64,000 nt of DNA. Source: Xanthobacter flavus. Lineage in GTDB: Bacteria > Pseudomonadota > Alphaproteobacteria > Rhizobiales > Xanthobacteraceae. Below the pieces are notes generated by a model, which worked only from the letters and a program-made list of their open reading frames with translations, searched no databases and was not told the origin of the DNA. Location of the stretch: NCBI RefSeq assembly GCF_017875275.1, contig NZ_JAGGML010000001.1:2811001-2875000 (forward strand). The letters run 5' to 3'. A program made the position numbers and the translations under genes. Positions 54,072 to 63,338 of this stretch are shown here, in pieces (position 1 is the first letter of the stretch; each line of letters opens with the position of its first letter).

Positions 54072-55760
54072 TTACCCGCTACTCAGCGCAGAGCCAGGTT
54101 CAGCCAGCCGGCTGTCGCGCAGTTCCCCCGAGCGGGCGAGAACGGGATAGGCGGCCGCGGCCACCACATGAGAGTTCACCAGCTTCAGGTCGCGCACGAT
54201 GTCGGCACTGAGACCACTCGCTTCGGCGTGGGCGGCAAGACCATGACGCAGCCGGTCGAAATGCAGACGTGCCGCTGCGGTCTCGCTTTCCCGAAAGGCG
54301 GCCTTCTCCATGGCGAGCAGGCGCGCCGCGCGGGGATCGGCGGTCATGAAGAGTGAGGCGGCGAGGCGCACGTTCGTCTTCAGCCGTTGGATGAGGGCGG
54401 CAATCTCCCCTTCCTCCGCCGTCGAAAAGGAGATGCCGCGCTTGAGACGCTTGCCCGCCTCGGCCATCAGCCGCCCGCACACCACGTCGGCCGCCTGCTC
54501 CAGATTGGCGGAAAAGGTCAGGATCTCCTCCACGCGCCGCCTGTCGGCGGACGACAGATCGTCTGGATCGATGGAGGCCAGATAGGAGCGGATTTCCCGG
54601 TTGAGTCGATCGAGAACGTCGTCCCCCTGCCGCGTCTCGGCGATATGCCGCCGCTCTCCGCTCAGAAGGGCGCGGGCCGCGGTGTCGAGCATCTCCTCCA
54701 ACGCGTCGGCAAGGCGCAGAGCCTCGCGAGTCGCGGCGCCCAGCGCCACCACCGGCGTCTCGGTTGCTGCCGGATTGAGGTAACGCGGCCGGGTCGGATC
54801 GTCGGCAAGATCGCGGTCGGGAAAGAGCCGCTCGAGCAGCCGCGCGAACGGACCGAGCAGAGGCAGGAAGACGAGCGCGGTGACAACGTTGAAGAGCGTG
54901 TGAAAGTCGATGGCGAGCCGCGCGAGGTCGGGTTGCCACAGCACCATCTGGCGGCCGATAGGCTCGATCAAGGCCACGCCCACGGCGACGCCGACGGCGC
55001 GGTTGATCAGATTGCCCATGGGCAGGCGCTTGGCGGCGGGATCGTCCCTGCCCATCACTTCCACCACAGGCGCGATGGCGCTGCCGAGGTTCGCCCCCAG
55101 CACGAGGGCGATTGCTGCGTTTGGTGGCACCACCCCCTGCGCTGCCAGCGAGGCCGTGATGAGCACCACGGCGACCGAGGAATGCACCGCCCATGTCAGG
55201 ATGGCCGCGAGCATCACGTCCAGCGCCGGCACGGTCGCCAGGGCGCCGAGCAGCATCCGGATGCTCGGCGCGTCTTCCAGCGGCCGCAGCAGGTCCACGA
55301 GGGCGTGCAGCGCCAGCACGATCAGGCCCAGCCCGATCAGCACACGCCCGAGATCGCGCATGCTGGTGCCGACGCCCTTGCGGAACAGGATGAGCCCGCC
55401 GAGGATCGCCGCCGGCGCGAGCGCGGCGACGTTGAACGACAGGACCTGCACGATCAGGCTGGTGCCGATATTGGCGCCAAGCATGGCCGCCAGCGCTGGC
55501 ACCAGCGCCACCAGGCCCGCCGCAGCGAACCCGGAGACCATGAGCGCGGTTGCGGTTGAGCTCTGTAGAAGGGTGGTGACCAGCGCGCCGGCGCAGAAGC
55601 CTTTGAGCGGTCCCGCCAGCGCACGGCCGAGCACCATCTTCAGCCGCGGCCCGAGCGCTCGCATCACGCCGCTCTGAACCATGTGGATGCCCCACAGCAA
55701 CAGGGCTGCGAAACCCGCGAGGTCGATCAGCGTGAGGGAAAAGCTCATCGAGGAGCTCAT
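54072..55760 (-). CDS. Na+/phosphate cotransporter family protein with PhoU-like tail
   Basis: 562 residues. Eight or nine helices in two inverted repeats (TTLLQSSTATALMVSGFAAAGLVALVPALAAMLGANIGTS and WAVHSSVAVVLITASLAAQGVVPPNAAIALVLGANLGSAIAP, each with the Q/H-S-S substrate motif) are followed by a helical PhoU-like domain (~340-545). It imports or expels phosphate with sodium at the inner membrane. Near the phosphorus-related cluster to the right but separated by 133 bp. Confidence 0.9.
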   Translation of the reverse strand: MSSSMSFSLTLIDLAGFAALLLWGIHMVQSGVMRALGPRLKMVLGRALAGPLKGFCAGALVTTLLQSSTATALMVSGFAAAGLVALVPALAAMLGANIGTSLIVQVLSFNVAALAPAAILGGLILFRKGVGTSMRDLGRVLIGLGLIVLALHALVDLLRPLEDAPSIRMLLGALATVPALDVMLAAILTWAVHSSVAVVLITASLAAQGVVPPNAAIALVLGANLGSAIAPVVEVMGRDDPAAKRLPMGNLINRAVGVAVGVALIEPIGRQMVLWQPDLARLAIDFHTLFNVVTALVFLPLLGPFARLLERLFPDRDLADDPTRPRYLNPAATETPVVALGAATREALRLADALEEMLDTAARALLSGERRHIAETRQGDDVLDRLNREIRSYLASIDPDDLSSADRRRVEEILTFSANLEQAADVVCGRLMAEAGKRLKRGISFSTAEEGEIAALIQRLKTNVRLAASLFMTADPRAARLLAMEKAAFRESETAAARLHFDRLRHGLAAHAEASGLSADIVRDLKLVNSHVVAAAAYPVLARSGELRDSRLAEPGSALSSG

Positions 55761-55893
55761 GGCGACCTCCGTTCACATGACCTCGTCTCCCCGGCGCAGG
55801 CGAAGTCAGGACGCGCACGCCAGAACGGAATCTCAGAATCTTAGCCATCTATATTGCGCTGCAATATGTGCGCGTGGAAGGGACATCCCTTGT

Positions 55894-56703
55894 TCAACCC
55901 GCGAGACGCGAGCCCGGTTCGCGGGCTGCGCTCAGAATTGCGAGGGCTTGCGCATGAAGGGCGCCATTGGCCGCAGCAATGACCCTTCCCCCGGAGGAGA
56001 GCGTGAGTGGCGCTCCGTCCCAGTCGGTGATGACGCCGCCGGCCCCCTCGACCACCGGCACCAGCGCCATGAAATCATAGGGCTTGAGGCTCGCCTCCAC
56101 GACGAGGTCCACATGGCCGCAGGCCAACAGCCCATAGGCGTAGCAGTCGCCGCCGAACCGACGCAGGCCGACCTTGTCGGCCAAGGCGGAGAAGGCAGGT
56201 GCCTCGATGCTGTCGAACATGTCGGGGGCGGTGGCGCACAGCCGCGCATCGCCGAGCCGCGTCACGCCGCTGGTTCGGCACACAATGCCGTTGAACCGCG
56301 TGTCCTCGCCTCTCGCGCCGACAAACCGCTCACCGAGAGCCGGCATTTCGATGACGCCGACGTGGGGTCGCCCCGCCACCAGGAGGGCGACGAGCGTGCC
56401 GAAAAGGGGCAGCCCGGTGATGAAGCTCTTGGTCCCGTCGATGGGATCCACCACCCACACCAATTCCCGCTCCAGGCCGACGGCCTCCTCCTCCTCGCCG
56501 AGGATGCCGTGGGCGGGAAAGCGGCGGGCGATGGCCGCGCGCAGCGCACGCTCGATCGCGCGATCGGCAATCGTGACGGGGCTTGCGTCCGCCTTCCACT
56601 GGATGCCGAGGGGGGTGCGGAAGTGCGCCATCGCCAGCGGTCGCGCGATGTCAGCCAATTGGCCTGCGAAGGCGACGAGTTCAGGGCGGTTGCTAGTCGG
56701 CAT
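55894..56703 (-). CDS. Inositol-monophosphatase-family phosphatase (HisN-like)
   Basis: 269 residues. Li-sensitive phosphatase fold: metal-binding Glu in HGILGEEEE, WVVDPIDGTKSFITGLPLFGTLVALL (Asp-Pro-Ile-Asp-Gly-Thr), and the C-terminal VDLVVEASLKPYDFMALVPVVEGAGGVITDWDG. The IDGTKSFITG form is common in histidinol-phosphatases, but the family also acts on inositol-phosphate or other polyol phosphates. The start overlaps the DeoR gene end by 11 bp, so it belongs to the DeoR-Ugp transcript, favouring a catabolic phosphate ester over histidine synthesis. Confidence 0.85.
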   Translation of the reverse strand: MPTSNRPELVAFAGQLADIARPLAMAHFRTPLGIQWKADASPVTIADRAIERALRAAIARRFPAHGILGEEEEAVGLERELVWVVDPIDGTKSFITGLPLFGTLVALLVAGRPHVGVIEMPALGERFVGARGEDTRFNGIVCRTSGVTRLGDARLCATAPDMFDSIEAPAFSALADKVGLRRFGGDCYAYGLLACGHVDLVVEASLKPYDFMALVPVVEGAGGVITDWDGAPLTLSSGGRVIAAANGALHAQALAILSAAREPGSRLAG

Positions 56704-57505
56704 AAGCGGGCCTGCGACCATGGCCGTCGCCATTCTCCGTGAGCGGCGGGGCGGGGACGATGCGGGCATGCTTCAACTCGGCGCGGACGGCGGCGGGTGG
56801 CCCCTCCTCGGTGACGAGGATGTTCACGGCGCTCCACTCGCACACCTGGATGAGGCCCGGCTTGGCATATTTCGAGCTGTCCAGCAGCAGCATCACCTTG
56901 TCCGCAAGCGGGATCATGGCGCGTTTGAATTCCGTCTCGAACAGGTCGAAATCCATGCAGCCGCGCGATGCATTGGCGGCGGCCACCGACATCACGAACA
57001 GGCTCGGCGTGAACTGAGAGGCGAAATCGATGGCGGATGGGCCCACGATGGTGCGGTCCTCGGCGCGCAGCTCCCCGCCCGGCAGGATCACGCGATGGTG
57101 CCGCCCGGCGGAGGAGAGAATCTGCGCCACCTCCACGGAGAAGGTGATGGCGGTGAGCCGCCGGGCACGCGGTGCCAGCGCCTGCGCGAGGAAGCAGGAG
57201 CTGGAGGAATTGTCGAGGAGGATGGTGGCATCCTCCTCCACCAGATCCGCCGCCGCGTGGGCAATACGCCGCTTTGCTGCCGCCTGTTCCCGCAGGCGGC
57301 GGTCGAACGGGGCCTCCCAATCGGCGACGTTGAGGCGAACGCCGCCGTGGAACTTGTCCACCATGCCGGCTTCGGACAGCGCCCTGAGATCGCGCCGGAT
57401 GGTTTCGTCCGACACCGCGAAGTGTTCGGCAAGATCGGTGATGGTGGCGGAGCGGCGTTCGCGAAGCAGATCCACGATCTCTTGTTGCCGCACGGTCTGG
57501 GCCAT
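56693..57505 (-). CDS. DeoR/GlpR-family repressor
   Basis: 270 residues. HTH: RQQEIVDLLRERRSATITDLAEHFAVSDETIRRDLRALSEAGMVDKFHGGVRL. The C-terminal sugar-phosphate sensor domain (DLVEEDATILLDNSSSSCFLAQAL, LPGGELRAEDRTIVG, DKVMLLLDSSKYAKPGLIQVCEWSAVNILVTEE) is typical of GlpR. It sits between the phosphatase and the UgpC gene on one strand, so it likely controls the importer in response to glycerol-3-phosphate or another polyol phosphate. Confidence 0.9.
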   Translation of the reverse strand: MAQTVRQQEIVDLLRERRSATITDLAEHFAVSDETIRRDLRALSEAGMVDKFHGGVRLNVADWEAPFDRRLREQAAAKRRIAHAAADLVEEDATILLDNSSSSCFLAQALAPRARRLTAITFSVEVAQILSSAGRHHRVILPGGELRAEDRTIVGPSAIDFASQFTPSLFVMSVAAANASRGCMDFDLFETEFKRAMIPLADKVMLLLDSSKYAKPGLIQVCEWSAVNILVTEEGPPAAVRAELKHARIVPAPPLTENGDGHGRRPAYAD

Positions 57506-57520
57506 GGAGCGTCTCGCCTC

Positions 57521-58594
57521 CTAGTGCGGCAGGGAGCGGCCTGAGGCCGCGTCGAACAGGCGGGCGCGCGCCATGTCGAAGCTCACACCGACCGTCGCGC
57601 CGATAGCCGGCGCGGCCATGACCGCCGTTCGGGCCATCAAGCGATCGTCGCCCACGAGGATCTCGGTCAGTGCCTCCGATCCGATGAGCTCCGTGCGCTC
57701 CACCCTCCCGTGCGCCATGGCGGTGCCGTCGGCGGCGCCGAGGAGTACCTCTTCCGGGCGGACGCCGAGGAAGACCTCGCTGACATCCGCACGCGCCGGC
57801 ACGTGGGCGCCGAAAGAGGCATGCTGGATCACACTGCCCGTTCCATTGGGGAGCAGCGCGCAGCGCAGGAGGCTCATCTCAGGCGAGCCGATAAAGGTGG
57901 CGACGAAGGTGTTGGCCGGGCGCAGATAAAGCTCCATGGGCGCACCGAGCTGCTGCAGCCGCCCCTCGGAGAGGATCGCGACCCGCGTTCCCAGCGTCAT
58001 GGCTTCGATCTGGTCATGGGTCACATAGATGACGGTGAGGCCCAGCTCGCGGTGCAGGCGCTTCAACTCGGCCCGCATGTGGGTGCGCAGCTTCGCGTCG
58101 AGGTTGGAGAGCGGCTCGTCGAACAGGAACACCTTGGGCTGACGCACGAGTGCCCGGCCAATGGCCACGCGCTGACGCTCGCCGCCGGAGAGCACGTTGG
58201 GCTTGCGGTCCAGAAGGTGCGTGATGTGAAGGATCTCCGCGGCCTCGTGGATGCGCTTGTCAACTTCCGCCTTGGGCAGCTTCGACGCCTTCAACAGGCC
58301 GAATGCCATGTTTTGATACGCCGACATGTGCGGATAGAGCGCATAGGACTGGAACACCATGGCGATGTCGCGTTTCTGCGGCTCGGCGTGGGTCACGTCT
58401 CGCCCGTCGATGAGCAGCCGGCCCGAGGTGATCTCCTCAAGGCCCGCGATCATGCGCAAGGTGGTGGATTTGCCGCAGCCGGACGGGCCCACAAGCACCA
58501 TGAATTCCCGGTCCGCCACCGCAAGGTCGAGCCCGTGCACGGTGGCTCGGCCCTGGTAGGACTTACTGACCCCCTGAAGAACGACTTCGGCCAT
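57521..58594 (-). CDS. ugpC: ABC importer ATPase, UgpC/MsmK type
   Basis: 357 residues from ATG 58594 with AGAGG 6 bases upstream; an earlier TTG is rejected. Walker A GPSGCGKST, Q loop, signature LSGGERQRVAIGRAL, Walker B VFLFDEPLSNLDAKLR, switch His in VTHDQIEAM, and a C-terminal TOBE region (FLGVRPEEVLLG). It powers the importer formed with the next two genes, 9 bp away. Confidence 0.9.
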   Translation of the reverse strand: MAEVVLQGVSKSYQGRATVHGLDLAVADREFMVLVGPSGCGKSTTLRMIAGLEEITSGRLLIDGRDVTHAEPQKRDIAMVFQSYALYPHMSAYQNMAFGLLKASKLPKAEVDKRIHEAAEILHITHLLDRKPNVLSGGERQRVAIGRALVRQPKVFLFDEPLSNLDAKLRTHMRAELKRLHRELGLTVIYVTHDQIEAMTLGTRVAILSEGRLQQLGAPMELYLRPANTFVATFIGSPEMSLLRCALLPNGTGSVIQHASFGAHVPARADVSEVFLGVRPEEVLLGAADGTAMAHGRVERTELIGSEALTEILVGDDRLMARTAVMAAPAIGATVGVSFDMARARLFDAASGRSLPH

Positions 58595-58603
58595 GCTCAA
58601 CCT

Positions 58604-59491
58604 CTACTTCAGACCCGCGTGCATGAAGCTGTCCACGAAGCGGCGCTGGAAAATGACGAAGAAGATCAGGAGCGGCGACACCACCACGACCGTCGCCGCC
58701 ATCAGCCGCGTCCAGTCGGCGCCACTGTCGGACTTGGCGAGCAGCCCGAGGCCGATGGGCAACGTGCGCACGCTTTCCGAATTGGTGACGAGCAGCGGCC
58801 ACATATAGTCGTTCCAGTGCGTCACCACGGCGATGATGGAGAAGGCGACGAGCGTCGGCTTCACCAGCGGCAGATAGACGTGCCATAGGATGCCGAGATG
58901 TCCGCAGCCGTCCAGTCGTGCCGCGTCGGCAAGCTCGGTGGGCACCTGCCGGAATGCCTGGCGCAGCATGAAGGTGCCGTAGCCCGAGGCGACGAAGGGT
59001 ACGATCAGGGCGGGCAGGGAATTCAGGATGCCGAGTTCCCGCACCGTCACGAAATTGGTGAGGAACGTGGCGTAGATCGGAAACATGATCTGCAGCAGGA
59101 ACAGGGTGAAGAGAATATTCTTCCCGGGGAAGTTCAGCCGCGCGAAGGCATAGGCCGCGAGCGTAATCGTGATGAGCTCGCAGACGAGAATGCCGCCTGT
59201 CACGAGTATCGAATTGATGAGATAGGTGCCGAAGGGGGCAACGGCCAGCGCGGCCGGATAGTTACTCCACTGCGCCACGGCGGGCAGGAAGCCGGCGTTG
59301 GGATCGAAGACCTCCACTCTCGTCTTCAGGGAGGTGACGACGATCCACACCAGCGGGCTGGCCCACACGGCGAGCAGCGGCAGAAGAACGAAGTGCAGCC
59401 AGTTCCTCTTCACGGCAGCGAGGACGCCGGACAAGCTGCGGGAGCCACCTGCGGCAGCCGACATTTCGATGGGATCCTGCATGGTCGCCAT
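58604..59491 (-). CDS. ugpE: ABC importer permease, UgpE type
   Basis: 295 residues; six helices and the cytoplasmic EAA loop ELADAARLDGCGHLGILWHVYLPLVKPTLVAFSII that docks the ATPase. MalG/UgpE subfamily of carbohydrate importers. A gap of 8 bp to the partner permease and 9 bp to ugpC marks one operon. Confidence 0.9.
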   Translation of the reverse strand: MATMQDPIEMSAAAGGSRSLSGVLAAVKRNWLHFVLLPLLAVWASPLVWIVVTSLKTRVEVFDPNAGFLPAVAQWSNYPAALAVAPFGTYLINSILVTGGILVCELITITLAAYAFARLNFPGKNILFTLFLLQIMFPIYATFLTNFVTVRELGILNSLPALIVPFVASGYGTFMLRQAFRQVPTELADAARLDGCGHLGILWHVYLPLVKPTLVAFSIIAVVTHWNDYMWPLLVTNSESVRTLPIGLGLLAKSDSGADWTRLMAATVVVVSPLLIFFVIFQRRFVDSFMHAGLK

Positions 59492-59499
59492 GGCCCGCC

Positions 59500-60414
59500 T
59501 CAGCGCCCGAGATAATGGACGCGCCGGCCGAAGACCAGCGCCACGAGGGAGATGAGGCCGCCCACGAACAACAGCAGCACGTTCGCCAGCGTCGAGGCGT
59601 ATCCGATGTCCTGATACTGGAAGCCGTTCTGGTAGATGTAGAAGGTCAGCACGTTGGTGGCGTCCGCCGGTCCGCCCTGCGTCATCACGTAGACGTAGTC
59701 GAAGATCTGGTAGGAGTGCAGAAGCCCTATGATGATGACGAAATAGAGCGTCGGCGAAATGAGCGGGATGGTGATGTGCACCAGGCGGTGCCAGGCGGAG
59801 ACGCCGTCCAGCCGCGCCGCTTCGTAGAGGTCATCGGGGACCATCTGCAGCGCCGCGAGCAGGATGAGCATGAAGTAGCCGGAATATTTCCAGATGCTCA
59901 TGATGATGATCGCGATCATGGCGGTGTTGCTGTTGTAGAGCCACTCCAGTTTAGGAAGACCCAGCAAGGCAAGAACATCGTTGATGGGTCCGTAGCCTGG
60001 GGCATAGAGAAACACCCAGACCATGCCGGCAGCCACCGAAGGGATCATCACCGGATAGAAGAATGCCGAGCGGTAGAAGGTCATACCGCGCAGCTTGCTG
60101 TCGAGGGCGACCGCCAGCAGGAGAGCGCAGGCGATGGCGCTGGGAATGGTCACCAGCGTGTAGAAGGCCGTGTTGCCGAGCGACTTCCAGAACAGGCCGT
60201 CCGTCCACAGGCGCTGGTAGTTCTCAAGTCCGAGGAAGAAGATCTTGTCGGACCCGAGCATGACGTCATGGAAGCTGAACCATATGGACCGGACGATGGG
60301 CCAATAGGTGAAGGCACAGAGGAAGATCAGCGAGGGCAGAAGCAGCAGATAGGCGAGCCCGGCCTCCGAAACGCGGGCTCGCAGTGCGTGACCTGTGACC
60401 ATGCCGATCCTCAT
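59500..60414 (-). CDS. ugpA: ABC importer permease, UgpA type
   Basis: 304 residues. MalF/UgpA-type with about six helices (AYLLLLPSLIFLCAFTYWPIVRSIWFSFHD at the start) and the EAA loop DDLYEAARLDGVSAWHRLVHITIPLISP. Forms the membrane channel with UgpE. It lies 52 bp after the binding protein gene. Confidence 0.9.
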   Translation of the reverse strand: MRIGMVTGHALRARVSEAGLAYLLLLPSLIFLCAFTYWPIVRSIWFSFHDVMLGSDKIFFLGLENYQRLWTDGLFWKSLGNTAFYTLVTIPSAIACALLLAVALDSKLRGMTFYRSAFFYPVMIPSVAAGMVWVFLYAPGYGPINDVLALLGLPKLEWLYNSNTAMIAIIIMSIWKYSGYFMLILLAALQMVPDDLYEAARLDGVSAWHRLVHITIPLISPTLYFVIIIGLLHSYQIFDYVYVMTQGGPADATNVLTFYIYQNGFQYQDIGYASTLANVLLLFVGGLISLVALVFGRRVHYLGR

Positions 60415-60466
60415 GCGGGGCTGAACGGGCAGGAGTTGGCGCCCACCGGGGGGCGCGTTGGTCGTG

Positions 60467-61765
60467 TCAGGAGCGCCGGCGCAACAGGCGCTGGATCTCG
60501 CGGTTGGAATTGTCCGCCGCCTCCTTCAGTGCCGCATCCGGCTTGATGGAGCCGGCGAGCGTGCGGTCGAGAGCGCTTTTGAGATATTCGCGGACTTTGT
60601 GATAGCCCGGCACCTGGAGAAATGCACCGGCATAGGCGGCCTGCTCCAACGCCACCTTGGCCTGCGGCACCTGCTCCAGATACGCCTTCATTTCAGGCGT
60701 TTCCCAAGACGACTTGCGCACGGCGAGATAGCCGGTGTCGCGACCCCACTGCGACTGCACTTCGGTGGAGGTCATCCACTTGGCAAACGTCCAGGAGGCC
60801 TCGATCTGGGCGTCGGTCTGCTTCTTGGCGATCATGATGGGTCCGCCGCCCTGGCAGGCCCCAAAGGTCTTGTTCTTCGGCATGAAGGCCACGTCCACCT
60901 CGAAAGGCGAGGACTTGCGCAGGTTGGTCAGCGAACCCGTGGAATGATAGAGCATCGCGGTACGGCCGGCCATGAAGTCGTTCGCCGAGCCTTCCCAGGT
61001 GGAGGCCGGGGGCATCACGCCCGCCTGAACCATCTTCACCCAGAATTCGAGCGCGTCGACGGCCTCCGGCTTGTCGAACAGCACCTTGTCCTTGGTCCAC
61101 GGCACCAGGGCGTTCTGGCGGCAGTAGCATTCGAAAATCCAGTCGTGCCAGCCGCCCCCGATGGTCAGGCCCCAGCGCTTCAGTTCGTTATTCTCCCGAA
61201 CGGTGAGGGCCTTGGCGACATCCAGGAGCTCGGTCCAGGTGACCGGCGCCTTCTCGATGCCGGCCGCCTTGAAGGCCGCCTTGTTGATGTAGAGCACCGG
61301 CGTCGACGGCTGGAACGGCAGACCGTAGAGCTTGCCGTCGGACACGCAGGTCTCGAGGAAGCCGGGCAGGAAGTCCTGATAGATGTCGGCCGCCTTGGCC
61401 TTGCCCGTCACGTCCGCGAGGGCATCGAGACCGAGGAACGTCTGCAGCGCCGAGTTGATGGGCAGCCAGGTGGCGGGCGGGTCGCCGACGCCCAGAGCCG
61501 TGATCACCTTCTGCTCGGTGTTGTCGTAGCTGCCGGCGTAGATCGCCTCTACTTCGATGTTCTCATGGGCAGCGTTGAACTTGGAGATCATTCCCGTCAC
61601 GATCCGGTTGATGTCACCCGACACCCCCACCGGATACATGAACTGCAGCTTCACCTTGTCCGCAGCGGACGCGGCACGGCCGCCGAGGCCGGTCACCGTG
61701 GCAGCCGCCGCGCCGAGAAGAAGGCCGCGCCGGGAAATGTGGGGAAATGTTGAAATAACCGACAT
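60467..61765 (-). CDS. ugpB: ABC importer solute-binding protein, UgpB type
   Basis: 432 residues with a Tat signal (PHISRRGLLLGAAAATVTGLGGRAASA, cleavage near ADK). The SBP_bac family body (KVKLQFMYPVGVSGDINRIVTGMISKFNAAHENIEVEAIYAGSYDNTEQKVITALGVGDPP; LPFQPSTPVLYINKAAFKAAGI) resembles glycerol-3-phosphate-binding UgpB, including SYDNT near the ligand. AGAGGAAAG lies upstream. First gene of the operon; divergent from the phosphodiesterase, which supports a phosphodiester or G3P ligand, not proven. Confidence 0.88.
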   Translation of the reverse strand: MSVISTFPHISRRGLLLGAAAATVTGLGGRAASAADKVKLQFMYPVGVSGDINRIVTGMISKFNAAHENIEVEAIYAGSYDNTEQKVITALGVGDPPATWLPINSALQTFLGLDALADVTGKAKAADIYQDFLPGFLETCVSDGKLYGLPFQPSTPVLYINKAAFKAAGIEKAPVTWTELLDVAKALTVRENNELKRWGLTIGGGWHDWIFECYCRQNALVPWTKDKVLFDKPEAVDALEFWVKMVQAGVMPPASTWEGSANDFMAGRTAMLYHSTGSLTNLRKSSPFEVDVAFMPKNKTFGACQGGGPIMIAKKQTDAQIEASWTFAKWMTSTEVQSQWGRDTGYLAVRKSSWETPEMKAYLEQVPQAKVALEQAAYAGAFLQVPGYHKVREYLKSALDRTLAGSIKPDAALKEAADNSNREIQRLLRRRS

Positions 61766-62097
61766 CTCTTTCCTCTCAGGGCGATGGGGGCATCGAGGAG
61801 GCGAACATCTCCGGCTGCCGAACGGCAGCTGGTAAGCCTTGTGACAGAACTCCCGAGGGAGGCGCCGCTGCGTCGCATTGGACCTGGGCGCGGCGCATTT
61901 TTGGATCGGGACCGTGACAGTGATGCGACTGTAACTTTAGGGAATGTTGGAAATCGAGGCCATAAATTGGGCAAGATGCACAAAAAACCACATTTTCCAT
62001 CATCGCCATCGACCGACAGAGGCGGGATGGCTAGACTCCGACCGTCTGTTCATGTGGCCAGAGCCCCGCTCTCGCGCGGCGCGTGTTGGAGTAAAAA
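61766..62097. promoter_or_regulatory. 332-bp divergent promoter region of ugpB and gpdQ-like genes
   Basis: No gene. It contains an interrupted palindrome GTGACAGT-GATGCG-ACTGTAAC (61914-61935; 7 of 8 pairs), a fit for the DeoR/GlpR-type regulator. GGAG lies six bases before the phosphodiesterase ATG at 62098. No CTGTCAT-type Pho box is clear. Confidence 0.45.
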
Positions 62098-62859
62098 ATG
62101 CTGATCGCGCAGCTCACCGACTTCCACGTCACGGTCGCCGGCGAGAGGGTCGGAGGCAAGATCGACACGCGCGCGGCCTTCAGCGCCCTCATGGCCCGTG
62201 TCGCCGCCCTCCGGCCTCGACCCGACCTCCTGCTCGTCAGCGGGGACCTCACGGAGACGGGCACGGAAGAGGAATACGCCTTCGCGCGGGCGGGGTTGCG
62301 CGAGCTGGGTATCCCCTTCCTCGCCGTTCCGGGCAATCACGATCTGCGCGCGCCGATGCGCCGCGGTCTGGCCGGGCATGTCGGGACGGAGCAGGACCAC
62401 CTGGGCCTCGCGGTCGGATTTCCGGGAATGCGTGTCATCGGCCTGGACACGCTGGTCGAAGGGCACGGCCACGGGGCGATCGGACCGGCGCAACTGACAT
62501 GGCTGAAGGGCGTGCTGGGCGGCGTCGATGGGGAGCCTGCGCTCATCTTCACGCATCACCCGCCGTTCCAGATCGGCATTGCCGCCATGGATGCCATCGG
62601 GGTTCGGGAAGGCGCAGGCGAGTTGCGGACGCTGCTGGAAGGGCGCAGCGACATCCTCGCAATCCTGAGCGGCCATGTGCATCGGGCGATCGGCGGCATC
62701 TTTGCAGGGCACCGGGCCTTCATCGCCCCCGCCGCCGCACATCAGTTCGAATTCGATCCCGTTGGGTCAGGCTTCCGCATCGTTCAGGAGCCGGCGCAGA
62801 TCGCGCTCCACACGATGGTGAATGGCGCGCTCACGTCCTATCTCGTGCCCGGCCCCTGA
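62098..62859 (+). CDS. gpdQ: Class III cyclic-phosphodiesterase/glycerophosphodiesterase (GpdQ-like)
   Basis: 253 residues. Calcineurin-like metallophosphoesterase with a complete bimetal site: D-x-H in IAQLTDFHVTV, SGDLTETG, PGNHDLRAP, FTHHPPFQIG and LSGHVHRAIGG. The order and spacing match GpdQ/CpdA-type enzymes (MLLAHISD..., SGD, GNHD, HHPP, GHNH). It cleaves glycerophosphodiesters or cyclic nucleotides. Divergent from ugpB, so the likely task is releasing glycerol-3-phosphate from imported diesters; cAMP hydrolysis is the alternative. The symbol is a best guess. Confidence 0.78.
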   Translation: MLIAQLTDFHVTVAGERVGGKIDTRAAFSALMARVAALRPRPDLLLVSGDLTETGTEEEYAFARAGLRELGIPFLAVPGNHDLRAPMRRGLAGHVGTEQDHLGLAVGFPGMRVIGLDTLVEGHGHGAIGPAQLTWLKGVLGGVDGEPALIFTHHPPFQIGIAAMDAIGVREGAGELRTLLEGRSDILAILSGHVHRAIGGIFAGHRAFIAPAAAHQFEFDPVGSGFRIVQEPAQIALHTMVNGALTSYLVPGP

Positions 62860-63245
62860 ACAGGGGGCTCTGGCCTTTGAGAAGAGACCTTTTGTCCGCT
62901 GGTGTGTTGCCACGCCCAATTGCCTTGCTGTTGGAAGACGAGCTTCCAAAATGGCCAGGTGCGGGGGCGGATCCCAGGCTGGCGGGTCCCCCAAGCTGCT
63001 TGACACCGGCTCTTACGAGTTGATTGCCGCGCCACTCCTGCGGGCAGGATGATCGCGAACCACCCCGGCCCGGTCCTGCCACAGGGCAAGTGCGCGCTCA
63101 CCGCGCAGATCCAGAACTGGGTATGGGAGCCGGGCTAATCCCGCTTGTGCCCACCATGGACCATCACGAGCTAACGCCCGTGCTGGGGCACAAATTGTTG
63201 CAGGGAAGGATTTTCGTTATATTTCAGTTTGTTATGAAATTTAAC
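62860..63245. other. 386-bp non-coding stretch between phosphodiesterase and tRNA-Ala
   Basis: Short frames here look like noise. Besides the hairpin at 62931-62949 there is an AT-rich inverted repeat ATTTCA...TGAAAT (63221-63240) immediately 3' of the tRNA, possibly its terminator. Confidence 0.4.
62931..62949 (+). terminator. Weak hairpin after the phosphodiesterase
   Basis: TTGGAAG-ACGAG-CTTCCAA, perfect 7-bp arms, 71 bp after the stop; only AA follows, no T tract. Confidence 0.3.
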
Positions 63246-63321
63246 TGGTGGAGCCGAGGGGAATCGAACCCCTGACCTCTGCAGTGCGATTGCAGCGCTC
63301 TCCCATCTGAGCTACGGCCCC
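63246..63321 (-). tRNA. tRNA-Ala, anticodon CGC
   Basis: 76 nt on the minus strand with encoded CCA. Acceptor GGGGCCG/CGGCTCC (one G-T pair), D arm GCTC..GAGC, anticodon stem CTGCA/TGCAG with loop ATCGCAC (T33, anticodon CGC), and T arm AGGGG-TTCGAAT-CCCCT. All arms fold with full-length stems. It reads GCG codons, which are common in this GC-rich genome. Confidence 0.96.
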
Positions 63322-63338
63322 GAACCTTGGGAGGCGCC

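Noticed and set aside
61732-61750. Tandem GGGAAATGT words near the ugpB start
   Set aside because: Inside the ugpB coding start (Thr-Phe-Pro-His-Ile-Ser); probably chance.
63024-63275. 83-codon + strand ORF ending WWSRGESNP
   Set aside because: Its end is the antisense translation of the tRNA-Ala 3' half, a well-known annotation artefact.
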